The position numbers and the translations under genes were made by a program. From Hyphomicrobium methylovorum (GTDB lineage: Bacteria; Pseudomonadota; Alphaproteobacteria; Rhizobiales; Hyphomicrobiaceae), in NCBI RefSeq assembly GCF_013626205.1, contig NZ_QHJE01000001.1:496001-560000 (forward strand): a stretch of DNA of 64,000 nucleotides, given 5' to 3'. The notes under the pieces were generated by a model. That model was not told the DNA's origin. It did not search any database and was given only the letters and a program-made list of their open reading frames with translations. Shown here one piece after another: positions 9,704 through 20,051 of the stretch; the first letter of the stretch is position 1, and each line of letters starts with the position of its first letter.

Positions 9704-12127
9704 TCAGAACTTTGTCGAGGCGCCGAAGCGGAAGAACTGCGTCTCGTCGTAGGACTCTTTGGTCAAGACCTTCGCGAAGTCCATTCGCAGGGGACCAACC
9801 GGCGAGTTCCACATCAAGCTGCCGCCGACCGACGAACGGATCGAGCTGCTGTCGCCGATTTTACAAGGAACACCAGGTTTCGGACCTGCGCAGGTCGGAT
9901 CACTCAGAGCAGTTTTGGCACCGCCCGTTGCGTCGAAGAGCGAACCTGCGTCGGCGAAGAAGGCGCCGCTGAGGCCCATATCCTCGGGAACGAAGGGCAG
10001 CGGGAAGCGAACTTCAGCCGTTGCTGCCCAGTACGTCTGGCCACCGAGAGCGTCGAACCGTCCACCGGGCGTAAGATCGCGCGGACCATAACCGGCGCGG
10101 TCGAAGCCGCGGACCGTCTCACCACCCTTGAAGAAGGCGTCAAGCAAGCGGACGTCTTCTCCGCCCCAGCCCTGAATGGTGCCGCCGATGGCGCGACCAA
10201 CGAAGGTGATCTTTTCGGTGATCGGGTAGTAGCCGCGTGCTTCAGCGTTGAAGCGAACGTACTGCGCGTCACCACCGAGACCAGCGAAGTCCGTACCAGC
10301 TTCGAGGTAGAAGCCGCGAGTCGGGTTCGTCGGATGGTTACGCTTGTCGTAGGCGATCGTCGTGCCGACGAGCGATGTCCAATACGCGTTGTCTTTGCAG
10401 TCCGGCGCATTGCCGTAGTTCAGACTGGTACCGGTCGCGCCGCACGCTTCCTTAATTGCACGAGATGCGTTGTAGGCAACGCCGAAGATCTCGTCGCGCG
10501 ACAGGCTATAGGCCGTCTGCATCCACAGGTTTTCAGCAATCGGGAAGCCGAGGCGAACCTGACCGCCGACCTTGCGCTGCTGGAAGCCAGCTTCATCGCC
10601 GTAATCGAGCTGCTTGTAGTAGAGGTCGAAGCCTGCCGACAGATTGCGGTCGAGGAAGCGCGGCTCGGTGAACGACAGGTCAACCTGCATACGCTGGAAG
10701 GAGCCAGCGAGTCGCAAGCGGAGGAACTGTCCGTTACCGAACAGGTTGCGCTCGGAGATCGACACGTCGCCGATCACGCCTTCGTTCGTCGAGTAACCGG
10801 CACCGAACGAGAGTTCACCCGTCGACTGTTCTTCAACCATCACGTCGAGAACCACGCGGTCGGGCGCGCTGCCCGGACGACGCTTGATGTCGACGTTCTT
10901 GAAGATGCCAAGCGCCTGCAAACGCTTCTTGGAGCGATCGACCATCAAAGTGTTGAAGGCGTCGCCTTCCGCCAAGCGGAATTCGCGGCGAATGACGAAG
11001 TCTTTGGTGCGCGTGTTGCCGATGACGTTGATGCGCTCGATGTAGACGCGCGGACCTTCGTCAACAACGTAGGTAACGGCGATCGTGCGATTGGCAGCAT
11101 CCGGAGCGGGCCGCGGACGGACGCGTGCGAAAGCGTAACCGCGATCAGCCACTGCGAGCGTCAGTTTTTCCGTCGTCTTGTCAACCTGCGAGGCGTCGTA
11201 GACAGCGCCGCTCTGCGTCAGCAGCTCGCCCATATAGGCGGAGGGCTCAACGTCAGGCAGTGAGCTTTCGATATTGACCGCGCCGAACGTATAGAGAGCG
11301 CCTTCGTCAATTGCGAACGTGATGAGGAAGCCCGTGCCGTCCGGATCGATTTCAGCATTCGCTGCCGTTACCGACGCGTCGGCGTAACCGTTCTTCAGGT
11401 AATACTGACGGATCAACTCGCGATCGAGATTCATACGATCCGGATCGTAGATCGACGTACCCTTCAGGAAGTCGAACCAGCCCTGCTGCGTCGTCGAGAT
11501 GATGTCGCGCAGTTGGCTGTCGCTGAAGGCGTGGTTGCCGACGAAGTTGATGCCTTTGACTTTGGTCGCGCCGCCTTCGGTGATTTCGAAGACAAGATTT
11601 ACGCGATCCTGCTCAAGCTGAATGATCTTCGGTTCGACGCTGGCGGCGAACAGACCCTGGCGGCGATAGACGTCCAGGATGCGCTGCACGTCGGCCTGAG
11701 CCTTGGCGCGCGTGAACACCGTGCGCGGCTTCAACTGCACTTCGCCGTTCAGCGTTGCAGTGTCGACTTCGCTGTTACCCTCAAACGCGACCTGATTGAT
11801 CACAGGATTTTCGCGGACAGTGACAACGACCGTCGGGCCCTTCGGCACGATCGAGACGTCAGCAAACAGACCCGTGGCGAACAACGCCTTGATGGATCCG
11901 TCAATTTTGGCGGCGGAGTAGCCCTCGCCAACATTGAATTGCAGATATGAGCGGACGGTCTCGGGCTCAACACGACGGTTGCCCACGACCTCAATGTTAC
12001 GAATGACGCCCTGAGAGTACGCCGCGCCTGAAACCCAGGCTGCGTCTCCCATCGCGATCACTGGCGAAAGGAGTGCAAGCGCAAGGATCAAGCGCAAGCC
12101 CGCCAAAATGACCTTAATTCTCTGCAT
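9704..12127 (-). CDS. bamA: Outer-membrane protein assembly factor BamA (Omp85)
   Basis: The essential outer-membrane insertase for beta-barrel proteins. The 807-residue precursor has an N-terminal signal peptide (hydrophobic core about residues 7-25). Five POTRA repeats follow from about 38 to 430; IRNIEVVGNRRVEPETV begins the first. The C-terminal 16-strand barrel contains the conserved lid-loop motif VRGFDRAGYGPRDL, and the last residue is aromatic (TKF). Downstream is a strong terminator. Upstream is a 284-bp gap to rseP in which I see no gene, only a small GC hairpin (12391-12408) next to the rseP stop; a separate bamA promoter is likely there. Confidence 0.96.
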   Translation of the reverse strand: MQRIKVILAGLRLILALALLSPVIAMGDAAWVSGAAYSQGVIRNIEVVGNRRVEPETVRSYLQFNVGEGYSAAKIDGSIKALFATGLFADVSIVPKGPTVVVTVRENPVINQVAFEGNSEVDTATLNGEVQLKPRTVFTRAKAQADVQRILDVYRRQGLFAASVEPKIIQLEQDRVNLVFEITEGGATKVKGINFVGNHAFSDSQLRDIISTTQQGWFDFLKGTSIYDPDRMNLDRELIRQYYLKNGYADASVTAANAEIDPDGTGFLITFAIDEGALYTFGAVNIESSLPDVEPSAYMGELLTQSGAVYDASQVDKTTEKLTLAVADRGYAFARVRPRPAPDAANRTIAVTYVVDEGPRVYIERINVIGNTRTKDFVIRREFRLAEGDAFNTLMVDRSKKRLQALGIFKNVDIKRRPGSAPDRVVLDVMVEEQSTGELSFGAGYSTNEGVIGDVSISERNLFGNGQFLRLRLAGSFQRMQVDLSFTEPRFLDRNLSAGFDLYYKQLDYGDEAGFQQRKVGGQVRLGFPIAENLWMQTAYSLSRDEIFGVAYNASRAIKEACGATGTSLNYGNAPDCKDNAYWTSLVGTTIAYDKRNHPTNPTRGFYLEAGTDFAGLGGDAQYVRFNAEARGYYPITEKITFVGRAIGGTIQGWGGEDVRLLDAFFKGGETVRGFDRAGYGPRDLTPGGRFDALGGQTYWAATAEVRFPLPFVPEDMGLSGAFFADAGSLFDATGGAKTALSDPTCAGPKPGVPCKIGDSSSIRSSVGGSLMWNSPVGPLRMDFAKVLTKESYDETQFFRFGASTKF

Positions 12128-12411
12128 ACGCGGATTAGCCCCCGTGTGCCGCCGACCCCCGGAAATTCACATGCGAGCTGTCGGCGGCAGCGTCACACTC
12201 ATGCGTCGTTTCTTATTGTTGTCTTCTGTTTTCGTTGTCGTCCGTCGATACGCAGTCGTCTTACTGAAGTCCCCTTAGGCCTTGTTGCGAAACACCGTTC
12301 GGTCCCCCCGATTCGGATTTCGGCACAGTGGCCATCCCCTTGCTTTTAACGATTCAGTGAGGACCCGCAAAGTTGTAAGTTTACGTCACTCCCGCATGAT
12401 TCTGCGGGGCT

Positions 12412-13566
12412 TTAGCCGGTCCCAGTCAGTCTGCGCCAAACGTTCATAATGTCGTTGAAATTCACAAAAACCATCAACAGGGTCAGCATCACCAGACCGA
12501 CCTGGAAGCCTGCTTGCTGCAGCCGCTCACTCACCGGTTTCCGCCGAATGGCCTCGTAGGCGTAGAACATAAGGTGTCCGCCATCGAGGATCGGAATTGG
12601 CAGCAAATTCAAGAAGCCAATGTTCGCCGAGATGAAAGCGATCCAGCGTAGCATCGGGTCGATGCCCAGTTCCGCGACCTTGGCGGTGACTTCCGCCATC
12701 ATGATCGGACCACCCATCTGCTCGGCCGACTGACGGCGAGTGATGATTTCCCAAAGCCCAGCAACGGTCTGCGAGATATTGCCATAGGTTTCGCTGACGC
12801 CGAGCATAAGCGCTTCCGGCAGCGACACGTCCTTGGTCACGATCTTGCCCGGCGCTACCGAGCGCTGGATGCCGATGATGCCCCGGCGGAAGGTGCGCCC
12901 GAAGGCGTCGCGCTGCTCATCGGCATTCGGCGTGGCGACGAGCGGCAGCATTTCACCGCCGCGCTCGACCGTGAACGTCAATGGCTGGCCAGCGCTCGAG
13001 CCAACGATGCGTTGTAGATCGTCGAATCGCTCGATCTGCCTGCCGTCGATCGCGACGATGCGGTCACCGGACTTGAAGCCTGCTTTTTCGGCGGGCGAAT
13101 TGGCGACGACCGCGTCAACGTATGCGGGGAGAATGTGAACGCCGACGGTGGCGTTCAAACCGGCATAAATGACTGCTGCCAATATAAAATTGGCCATCGG
13201 ACCGGCGGCGACGACAGCGGCGCGAGCGGCTACGGATTTCGACTGGAATGAGCCTGCGCGTTCGGCAGGCGAAAGCCGATCCGCTGTTTTGCTGCCGGAA
13301 GGCTGGGACGACGCGTTGTCGTCGTCGATGAATTTGACGTAGCCGCCGAGAGGAATCCAGGCGAAGCGCCAGCGGGTGCCGTGCTTGTCGTAGAAGCCGT
13401 AAATCTCAGGGCCGAAGCCGATCGAGAACGCCTTGACGGTGACGCCGCACCAGCGCGCAACCAGAAAATGCCCGAGCTCATGGATGAAGACCACCGCGGT
13501 CAGCACCAGCAGGAACACGATGCCGTAGCTCCAGATTCCGGAGGTCAGGGTCGTCAAAAAGTCCAT
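12412..13566 (-). CDS. rseP: Site-2 protease RseP
   Basis: Intramembrane zinc metalloprotease that cuts membrane anti-sigma factors and leftover signal peptides. The 384-residue protein has the zinc motif HELGHF within the first membrane helix (about residues 30-35) and a PDZ domain in the middle (about 130-220). The second active-site motif, NLLPIPILDGGHL, lies near residues 317-329, followed by a final membrane helix. The order dxr-rseP-bamA is standard in alphaproteobacteria. The stop codon is followed at once by a CCCGCA/TGCGGG hairpin. Confidence 0.95.
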   Translation of the reverse strand: MDFLTTLTSGIWSYGIVFLLVLTAVVFIHELGHFLVARWCGVTVKAFSIGFGPEIYGFYDKHGTRWRFAWIPLGGYVKFIDDDNASSQPSGSKTADRLSPAERAGSFQSKSVAARAAVVAAGPMANFILAAVIYAGLNATVGVHILPAYVDAVVANSPAEKAGFKSGDRIVAIDGRQIERFDDLQRIVGSSAGQPLTFTVERGGEMLPLVATPNADEQRDAFGRTFRRGIIGIQRSVAPGKIVTKDVSLPEALMLGVSETYGNISQTVAGLWEIITRRQSAEQMGGPIMMAEVTAKVAELGIDPMLRWIAFISANIGFLNLLPIPILDGGHLMFYAYEAIRRKPVSERLQQAGFQVGLVMLTLLMVFVNFNDIMNVWRRLTGTG

Positions 13567-13630
13567 CTAAGCTCAGTCCTTCAGCGTGTTCGCGGGGAGC
13601 GCGTGTCAACCGTGCGGGCGGTCGAGGACG

Positions 13631-14842
13631 TTACACATAGCGTTGTAAAGCTTCTTCAGCCAGTTGCCGCGCGCAATCATCAACGGCCAGAACGTCGTCC
13701 AAGCTGGATGCGGGGGCGATCGCGCCCTGGCGCTCAGCGATTTCGAGCGTGTGCTCGACGAGGTTCGCAATATCCAGGAATTTGAGCTTGCCGCCCAAGA
13801 ACGCGCCGACAGCGATCTCATTCGCCGCATTGAGGACGGCGGGCGCCGTATCGCCGCGGTGCAGCGCCTCGCGCGCCACGCGGAGGGCCGGGAAACGCTC
13901 TTCATCGGGTGCTTCGAAGGTCAGCGAGCCGAGCTTGGCAAGGTCGAGCTTCGCGGTCGGCGCTACCATGCGTTCCGGCCAAGCCAACGCGACGGCAATC
14001 GGCGTTCGCATATCGGGCGCGCCGAGTTGTGCCAACACTGAGCCATCGACGTAGCTCACGAGGCAATGGACGACGGATTGCGGATGCACGATGCAATCGA
14101 GCGCATCCACGCCGACAGGAAAGAGGTGGAACGCTTCGATCAGCTCGAGACCCTTGTTCATCAGGGTCGCGCTGTCGATGGTGATTTTTGAACCCATCGA
14201 CCAGTTCGGGTGCTTCAGCGCCTGCTCGGGCGTCACCGATTCGAGCGCCTCGCGCTGCCACGTGCGAAACGGTCCGCCGGAAGCAGTCAGCACGATTTTC
14301 TCGATCGTATCGGGGTTGGCTCCTGCGAGCGCCTGAAATGCAGCGGAGTGTTCGCTGTCGACGGGTAGAAGCTCGGCGCCGGAGCGGGCAACTTCGGCGG
14401 TGAAGACGTGCCCGGCCGAAACGAGGCATTCCTTGTTCGCGAGCGCGACGCGTCCGCCGCGGGACGCTGCAGCGAATGTCGGGCGAAGGCCAGCAGCGCC
14501 TACGATTGCCGCCAGCACGCAATCGGCCGGCATTAATGCGGCTTCAACAAGCGCGTCCGCTCCTGCCGCAGAAAGGATCGACGTTCCTGCGAGGGCTTCA
14601 CGCAAATCTGGCAGGCACTTTTCGTCGCCGATGACGGCGAGCTTTGCGTTGTGCAGGCGGGCGAGCGCGGCAAGCTCGCGCGCATTCGACTGCGCGGTGA
14701 GTGCTACGATTTCAAATCGGCCGGGCGAGTGCGAGACGAGATCAAGCGTGCTTTTGCCAACGGATCCCGTGGCACCAAGCACCGTCAACCGCATCGGGCG
14801 TGCTGAGTTTTCGCGCACCTTCGCTACCGCATTTCGCGACAT
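13631..14842 (-). CDS. dxr: 1-deoxy-D-xylulose-5-phosphate reductoisomerase
   Basis: Second enzyme of the MEP isoprenoid pathway: converts DXP to MEP with NADPH and a divalent metal. The ATG at 14842 is chosen because AGGA lies seven bases before it, giving 403 residues. The nucleotide-binding motif LGATGSVGKSTLDLV is near the N-terminus. ALANKECLVSAG and the metal/substrate motif VDSEHSAAFQ are in the centre, and HPNWSMGSKITIDSATL is the flexible active-site region. It feeds undecaprenyl synthesis by UppS two genes upstream. Confidence 0.95.
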   Translation of the reverse strand: MSRNAVAKVRENSARPMRLTVLGATGSVGKSTLDLVSHSPGRFEIVALTAQSNARELAALARLHNAKLAVIGDEKCLPDLREALAGTSILSAAGADALVEAALMPADCVLAAIVGAAGLRPTFAAASRGGRVALANKECLVSAGHVFTAEVARSGAELLPVDSEHSAAFQALAGANPDTIEKIVLTASGGPFRTWQREALESVTPEQALKHPNWSMGSKITIDSATLMNKGLELIEAFHLFPVGVDALDCIVHPQSVVHCLVSYVDGSVLAQLGAPDMRTPIAVALAWPERMVAPTAKLDLAKLGSLTFEAPDEERFPALRVAREALHRGDTAPAVLNAANEIAVGAFLGGKLKFLDIANLVEHTLEIAERQGAIAPASSLDDVLAVDDCARQLAEEALQRYV

Positions 14843-14879
14843 TTCATTTCCTGGTGCACTTACTGAAATTATCATTCAA

Positions 14880-15752
14880 TTACGATCCGTATAGCAGCGC
14901 GCGCGCCGGAGCAAACGCATCAATCGTGAAAGCGGTGATAGCCGCCAAAACGCTCGCAGTTACAATGCCGTCGAGCCGATCCATCACGCCACCGTGACCA
15001 GGGATCAGATCGCCCGAATCTTTCACGCCGAAGTGGCGTTTCATGGCCGATTCCGCGAGATCACCGGCTTGCGCAACAGCGCCGAGAATGAGTCCGAGAA
15101 ACGCGAGCCAGCCTACATTTCCGCTACCCGAGAGAATCGAGAAAAGCGCTCCCGCGACGCACGCTCCGCCGACGCCACCGATGAGACCAGACCACGTCTT
15201 GTTTGGCGAAACCGCGGGCCAAAGTTTTGGTCCGCCAATTGTTCGCCCTGACGCGTACGCCGCAACATCCGTGACGACGACAGCGACGATGACGAACAGG
15301 ACAGCGAGAAAACCCAACGGCTCATCGCCACGGAGCCAGCCGAGAGAGATCACGGGAAGACCGGTATAAAGCACGCCGAGTGCGGACAAGCGCGCCTGTC
15401 CGCTGCCGACCGAAAGTGCGCCAGCGGCTATTGAACCGATGAGCGTTACGGCGATGCCAAGGCCCGCCATATCACTGACGGTCAATGCGACTGCGGCCGC
15501 AACTGCCAGTGCGTGCACGATGCCCGCAGCGTCGGGCATGGCTCCGCGCACCATGCGGCCCCACTCCCAGGTCATCGCGACTCCGGCGAGAAGCAACAGC
15601 AGCGCGAAGACGAATGGGCTCCAATACGTCAGCGCCAGCGCGGCTACGCCGATGACGACGCCAGAGCCGATCCGTTGTGTCAGTTCGGGCGAAAGTCCGC
15701 CCAATTGATATGTGCGCGGTGGGTGAGGCTTGCCGGGATCATCTGAGGACAT
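14880..15752 (-). CDS. cdsA: Phosphatidate cytidylyltransferase
   Basis: Integral membrane enzyme that makes CDP-diacylglycerol from phosphatidate and CTP. The 290-residue protein has about eight hydrophobic segments from residue 30 onward. The family signature is in the C-terminal third: NKTWSGLIGG, then GDLAESAMKRHFGVKD, then PGHGGVMDRLD, holding the conserved metal-binding Asp residues. The N-terminal 25 residues are Pro-rich and soluble. The gene starts nine bases after the uppS stop. Confidence 0.94.
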   Translation of the reverse strand: MSSDDPGKPHPPRTYQLGGLSPELTQRIGSGVVIGVAALALTYWSPFVFALLLLLAGVAMTWEWGRMVRGAMPDAAGIVHALAVAAAVALTVSDMAGLGIAVTLIGSIAAGALSVGSGQARLSALGVLYTGLPVISLGWLRGDEPLGFLAVLFVIVAVVVTDVAAYASGRTIGGPKLWPAVSPNKTWSGLIGGVGGACVAGALFSILSGSGNVGWLAFLGLILGAVAQAGDLAESAMKRHFGVKDSGDLIPGHGGVMDRLDGIVTASVLAAITAFTIDAFAPARALLYGS

Positions 15753-15761
15753 AGACGCCTC

Positions 15762-16523
15762 TCATGCGGTCGAGCGCTGTGTGAGCCCGCCGAAACGGCG
15801 CTCTCGCGCGTGAAACTCTTCGATTGCACCTTCGAACGCGGCCTTGTCGAAATCAGGCCAGTAACAATCAAGGAACACGAACTCGGAGTAAGCGGTCTGC
15901 CATAGCAGAAAGTTCGAGAGGCGCATTTCGCCCGATGTCCGTATCAGCAAATCGGGATCGGGAATGCCGGACGTGTCCATCGCGTTGGCCATGACCTCCA
16001 CGGTGATGGCGGATGCTTCAAGCTCTCCGTTGGCGACCTGGCTTGCCAGCCGCCGCGCCGCGCGCGCGATCTCGCCCCGCGATCCGTAGTTGAAGGCGAT
16101 GATGAGGATCAAACGGTCGTTCTGCTGGGTGAGGTTCACGGCCTCGTCGATCAGCGAGGTCAGTTCGCTATCGACATGCTGACGCTCGCCGATGACGCGG
16201 ATCCGAACGCCCGCCTTATGCAGTTCTGCAAGATCGCGGCGGATGAAGCGCTTCATCAACCCCATCAGGTCGTCGATCTCTTCGATGGGGCGCTTCCAAT
16301 TCTCGGAAGAGAAACTGAAGATCGTGAGGTAGGTGATGTTCAGCTCGATTGCGGTGCGCACCGCTTGGCGGACGGCTTCGACGCCCTGGCGATGCCCGAG
16401 CGTTCGTGGCAGGCCGCGCTCCTTGGCCCAGCGCCCGTTGCCGTCCATGATGATAGCGACATGGCGGGGCGACCGGAGACGCTCGGCCCCGCCGCCTTCT
16501 GATCGTTTGGCTATCAGTGCCAC
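15762..16523 (-). CDS. uppS: Undecaprenyl diphosphate synthase
   Basis: cis-Prenyltransferase that makes the C55 lipid carrier for peptidoglycan and O-antigen. The 253-residue protein carries the motif [15 protein letters not shown] (catalytic Asp), then [13 protein letters not shown], the FSSENWKRP region and, towards the C-terminus, [19 protein letters not shown]. The length is normal. It lies between frr and cdsA in the usual order. Confidence 0.95.
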   Translation of the reverse strand: MALIAKRSEGGGAERLRSPRHVAIIMDGNGRWAKERGLPRTLGHRQGVEAVRQAVRTAIELNITYLTIFSFSSENWKRPIEEIDDLMGLMKRFIRRDLAELHKAGVRIRVIGERQHVDSELTSLIDEAVNLTQQNDRLILIIAFNYGSRGEIARAARRLASQVANGELEASAITVEVMANAMDTSGIPDPDLLIRTSGEMRLSNFLLWQTAYSEFVFLDCYWPDFDKAAFEGAIEEFHARERRFGGLTQRSTA

Positions 16524-16583
16524 TGGCCCTCGGGAATTCGATCGCGCAAAAAGTCCGCGAGCCGGAGTGGCCCGCGCACTAGA

Positions 16584-17147
16584 TCAGACTTTCTGAATTT
16601 CAGCCTCTTTCGTGACAAGCGTCGCGTCAACCTCCTTGACGAGGCGGTCAGTCAACTCTTGCACTTTTTCCGAGTTTCCGCGGTGGTCGTCTTCGCTCAT
16701 CTTGCCGTCTTTTTCGAGCTTCTTCAGAACGTCCATCGCATCACGGCGCACGTTGCGCACGGCAATCCTCGCCTGCTCGGCATACTTATGCGCAAGTTTG
16801 ACCAGTTCCTGGCGGCGGTCGGCCGTCAAAGCCGGGATCGGCAGACGCAGCACCTGGCCGTCCATAATCGGGTTCAAGCCGAGGTTGGCCTCGCGAATGG
16901 CCTTGTCGACAGCCATTACGTTGCTGCGATCCCAGACCTGTACCGAGATCATACGCGGTTCAGGAACTGATACGGTTGCAACCTGATTGAGCGGCATACG
17001 CGCGCCGTAGACCATCACCTGCACTGGTTCGAGCAGGTTGGCGCTGGCGCGGCCGGTGCGCAGGCCGGAAAATTCACGTTTCAGAGCGTCGAGCGAAGCG
17101 CGCATGCGCCGTTCAACGTCCGCGATATCATGCGTAGGGGCAGCCAT
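16584..17147 (-). CDS. frr: Ribosome recycling factor
   Basis: Releases ribosomes from mRNA after termination, together with EF-G. The 187-residue protein has the expected two-domain pattern: helical ends around a beta domain that carries VMVYGARMPLNQVATV. LRTGRASANLLEPV and the C-terminal NVRRDAMDVLKKLEKDGK are family hallmarks. It follows pyrH by 83 bp, as in most bacteria. Confidence 0.96.
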   Translation of the reverse strand: MAAPTHDIADVERRMRASLDALKREFSGLRTGRASANLLEPVQVMVYGARMPLNQVATVSVPEPRMISVQVWDRSNVMAVDKAIREANLGLNPIMDGQVLRLPIPALTADRRQELVKLAHKYAEQARIAVRNVRRDAMDVLKKLEKDGKMSEDDHRGNSEKVQELTDRLVKEVDATLVTKEAEIQKV

Positions 17148-17230
17148 TCTCTAAATCCTCCCAGCGGGCTCGGGCCAAAGCTTTTGCGGGCGCGAAAGCA
17201 GGCGCTGTCGTAAAAACTCGAAACCCGGGT

Positions 17231-17959
17231 TCAGCCGGGGCCCTCGATAATCGTCTGGCGGGCTTCGCCGCGCAGCGTCTTCAAGAGATTTCCCGGTTCC
17301 TCGATAGAAACCACAATTAGCGGAAGTCCATTATCCCGGGCAAGTGCAATGGCCGCACCATCCATCACTTTGAGATTCTTAGCCAAAACTTCGGAATAGC
17401 TGAGGCGGTCGTAGCGCGTTGCGCTCGGGTCTTTCTTGGGGTCGGCCGAATAGACGCCATCGACCTGAGTGGCCTTTATAACGGCGTCGCAGTTCATTTC
17501 GATGGCGCGGAGAACGGCGGCCGTATCGGTGGTGAAAAACGGGTTTCCTGTGCCTGCCGCGAACAGCACGACCTGCGGCTTTGACAGATAGCTCAATGCT
17601 TTGGGGCGCACGTAGCTTTCGCAGATCGTCTGCATGGGGATGGCCGAAAGGACGCGTGCGGGCACATTGCGATGGTCGAGCGCGTTTTGGAACGCGAGTG
17701 CGTTCATCACAGTCGCGAGCATGCCCATGTAATCCGCCGTGGCGCGGTCCATGCCCTTGGCGGCAGCACTCAATCCGCGGAAAATGTTGCCGCCACCGAT
17801 GACGATGGCAATTTCGGCACCCGCTGCGGTTGCTTCCGCCACGTCATTCGCCAGCCGATCGGCAACCGTCATGTCGATGCCGTAAGCCTGATTGCCCATC
17901 AGCGCTTCGCCGGACAGCTTCAGCAGCAGCCTTTTGTATTTCAATTTCGCCGCTGCCAT
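17231..17959 (-). CDS. pyrH: UMP kinase
   Basis: Hexameric bacterial UMP kinase that makes UDP from UMP. Starting at 17959 gives 242 residues beginning [10 protein letters not shown]. The in-frame ATG at 17974 is rejected because the ribosome site GGGAG overlaps it and is well placed for 17959. [20 protein letters not shown] and [18 protein letters not shown] are the phosphate- and nucleotide-binding motifs. A strong terminator at 17983-18016 separates it from tsf, so a promoter close to the start is needed or read-through occurs. Confidence 0.95.
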   Translation of the reverse strand: MAAAKLKYKRLLLKLSGEALMGNQAYGIDMTVADRLANDVAEATAAGAEIAIVIGGGNIFRGLSAAAKGMDRATADYMGMLATVMNALAFQNALDHRNVPARVLSAIPMQTICESYVRPKALSYLSKPQVVLFAAGTGNPFFTTDTAAVLRAIEMNCDAVIKATQVDGVYSADPKKDPSATRYDRLSYSEVLAKNLKVMDGAAIALARDNGLPLIVVSIEEPGNLLKTLRGEARQTIIEGPG

Positions 17960-17982
17960 CGTGCATTCTCCCATCAGATAAC

Positions 17983-18016
17983 AAAAAAGCCGGCCGGTTC
18001 AGGGAACCAGCCGGCT
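17983..18016 (-). terminator. Rho-independent terminator after tsf
   Basis: A 13-bp stem (17988-18000 with 18004-18016, one G-U-type mismatch) with a 3-base loop is followed, on the minus strand, by six T at 17988-17983. It lies 29 bases after the tsf stop and just before the start of pyrH, so it should limit read-through from the rpsB-tsf unit into pyrH-frr. Confidence 0.85.
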
Positions 18017-18044
18017 GATACCTACAGCGGCAAAGCCATTTCGA

Positions 18045-18971
18045 CTAGCGTCCGCCGCCCGCGAGTTTGCGGACTTCCTCGCCGAAATCCTCTTCCTTCT
18101 TGTCGATGCCTTCGCCCAGCGCGTAACGGATGAAGCCCGTGATCTTCACGGCGCTGCCGACGCGGCTCTCAGCTTCCTTGACGGCCTGAGCGACGGTCTT
18201 CGACGTGTCGTGGATGTACTGCTGCTCGAGCAAGCAGTTCTCCTTGGCGAACGCCTTGATGCCACCCGAGATGATCTTCTCGAGGACCTCAGGCTTCTTG
18301 CCCTGGTTCTTTTCAGCAAGGATCGCCTTTTCGCGTTCGATCACGTCGGCCGGAACCGCGTCGATGTCGAGCGAGACGGGAGATGCAGCCGCGATGTGCA
18401 TCGCGATCTGGCGGCCAAGTTCGAATAGCGTCGGCTCATCGCCAGCGCTTTCGAGCGCGACGAGAACGCCGATCTTGCCGAGGCCATCAGCGACGCGGTT
18501 GTGGATGTAGTCGGCGATCACGCCTTCCTTGACGGAAACAGCCGACGTGCGGCGCACGGTCATGTTCTCGCCGATGGTCGCGACCATCTCTTGAACGTGC
18601 GTCTCAACGTTGTTCTTGGTGCCGGGATAGGTTGCGCTGAGAAGCTTCTTCAGGTCGCCGCCAGCATCCGCCGCCAATCCGGTGATGTCGCGAACGAGCG
18701 TCTGGAACTGCTCGTTACGTGCCACGAAGTCCGTTTCGGAATTGACCTCGACAACAGCACCCACACGACCCTTCGCAACGACGCCGATCAGACCGTCGGC
18801 CGCGATGCGTCCCGACTTCTTGGCGGCCTTGGAGAGACCCTTCTTGCGCAGCCAATCGACGGCGGCTTCGATGTCGCCGTTCGTTTCGGTCAGCGCCGTC
18901 TTGCAGTCCATCATTCCGGCGCCTGTCATGTCGCGCAGCTTTTTCACGTCTGCAGCGGTGATCGTCGTCAT
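18045..18971 (-). CDS. tsf: Elongation factor Ts
   Basis: Guanine-nucleotide exchange factor for EF-Tu. The 308-residue protein opens with an N-terminal UBA-like domain holding the signature MTGAGMMDCKTAL. The core carries NSETDFVARNEQFQ and HIAAASPVSLD. Length and ending are normal. It lies downstream of rpsB with a GC hairpin (18991-19010) in the 90-bp gap, and it is followed by a strong terminator. Confidence 0.96.
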   Translation of the reverse strand: MTTITAADVKKLRDMTGAGMMDCKTALTETNGDIEAAVDWLRKKGLSKAAKKSGRIAADGLIGVVAKGRVGAVVEVNSETDFVARNEQFQTLVRDITGLAADAGGDLKKLLSATYPGTKNNVETHVQEMVATIGENMTVRRTSAVSVKEGVIADYIHNRVADGLGKIGVLVALESAGDEPTLFELGRQIAMHIAAASPVSLDIDAVPADVIEREKAILAEKNQGKKPEVLEKIISGGIKAFAKENCLLEQQYIHDTSKTVAQAVKEAESRVGSAVKITGFIRYALGEGIDKKEEDFGEEVRKLAGGGR

Positions 18972-18990
18972 CCTGTCACCTATTAGGTTT

Positions 18991-19010
18991 GAGGCGCCAA
19001 ATGGCGCCTC
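18991..19010 (-). promoter_or_regulatory. Intercistronic hairpin between rpsB and tsf
   Basis: Perfect 8-bp inverted repeat GAGGCGCC/GGCGCCTC with an AAAT loop. No T run follows on the minus strand, so this looks like an attenuating or RNA-stabilising hairpin rather than a full terminator. It could set the rpsB to tsf ratio. Confidence 0.6.
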
Positions 19011-19061
19011 TATTGAATTTGAATATCAAAGCCCGGCCCGCGTTTGGACCCGAAGCCACAG

Positions 19062-20051
19062 TTATGCGGCGGTGGCTTCGACCAGCTTCTTCGCCTGTGC
19101 GGTCCAATCCTCTTTCGCGATCTGACCTTTCAGCTTCAGAAGGCGATCGAGGGCGGCCACGTGATCGTCATCGAGGTCGGCGATCTGCCAGAAGTGGAAG
19201 ACGCCAGCGTCGTTCAGGCGCTGTTCGATCTTCGGAGAGACGCCGGTGATGCGCTTCAAATCATCGGCTTCGCCACGCGGCGCTTCGATGCCCTTGAACG
19301 TCACCTTCGGAAGATCTTCGGCCGGCGGCGCTTCAGATGCACCGATGTCAACGCCTGCGGATCCCTGCGAACGCTCAAGACCGTCGAGTGCTGCGCGTGC
19401 CATCAGATCGCAATAGAGCGTGATGGCGCGGCCGGCGTCGTCGTTGCCCGGAACCGGATAGTCGATGCCGTCCGGATCGCAGTTCGTATCAACGATGGCG
19501 ACGATCGGGATGTTGAGCTTGCGTGCTTCCTGGATCGCAATCGATTCCTTGTTGGTATCGATGACGACGAGCAGGTCCGGCGTGCCGCCCATGTCCTTGA
19601 TGCCGCCCAGCGCCTTGTCGAGCTTCTCGCGCTCGCGCGTCAGGGTCAGGACTTCTTTCTTCGTACGGCCCTGCGGGTCCGCGAGAATTTCATCGAGCTG
19701 ACGCAGACGACGGATGGACTGAGAAACCGTCTTCCAGTTCGTCAACGTGCCGCCGAGCCAGCGGTGATTGATGAAGTACTGAGCGCTGCGCTTTGCAGCT
19801 TCGGCAATGCCGTCGGATGCCTGGCGCTTCGTTGCAACGAAGAGCACGCGACCGCCGCCAGCGACGGTATCAGAAACCTTGAGCAGAGCCTGGTGCATCA
19901 TCGGCACCGTCTGCGTCAGGTCGAGAATGTGAATTTTGTTGCGCGACCCATAGATGAACGGCGCCATCTTGGGGTTCCAGCGGTGAGACTGGTGGCCGAA
20001 GTGAACGCCAGCTTCCAAAAGCTGACGCATATTGAAGGCAGGAAGTGCCAT
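19062..20051 (-). CDS. rpsB: 30S ribosomal protein S2 with a C-terminal helix-hairpin-helix-like extension
   Basis: Small-subunit protein S2. The ATG at 20051 starts the conserved [20 protein letters not shown], with AAGGGA upstream, and gives 329 residues. The usual length is about 240-260. Residues 1-230 are a complete S2 ([21 protein letters not shown] and [14 protein letters not shown]). A linker follows, then a module at 262-325 starting [18 protein letters not shown]. The same module ends NuoE in this window ([18 protein letters not shown]). Transcription probably starts from a promoter at 20197-20225, leaving a leader of about 140 bases. The extension's role is unknown. Confidence 0.95.
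   Translation of the reverse strand: MALPAFNMRQLLEAGVHFGHQSHRWNPKMAPFIYGSRNKIHILDLTQTVPMMHQALLKVSDTVAGGGRVLFVATKRQASDGIAEAAKRSAQYFINHRWLGGTLTNWKTVSQSIRRLRQLDEILADPQGRTKKEVLTLTREREKLDKALGGIKDMGGTPDLLVVIDTNKESIAIQEARKLNIPIVAIVDTNCDPDGIDYPVPGNDDAGRAITLYCDLMARAALDGLERSQGSAGVDIGASEAPPAEDLPKVTFKGIEAPRGEADDLKRITGVSPKIEQRLNDAGVFHFWQIADLDDDHVAALDRLLKLKGQIAKEDWTAQAKKLVEATAA

Noticed and set aside
9566-11263. A 565-codon open frame antisense to bamA
   Set aside because: It is a shadow of bamA caused by GC-rich codon use. Its product has no motif, and bamA is certain.
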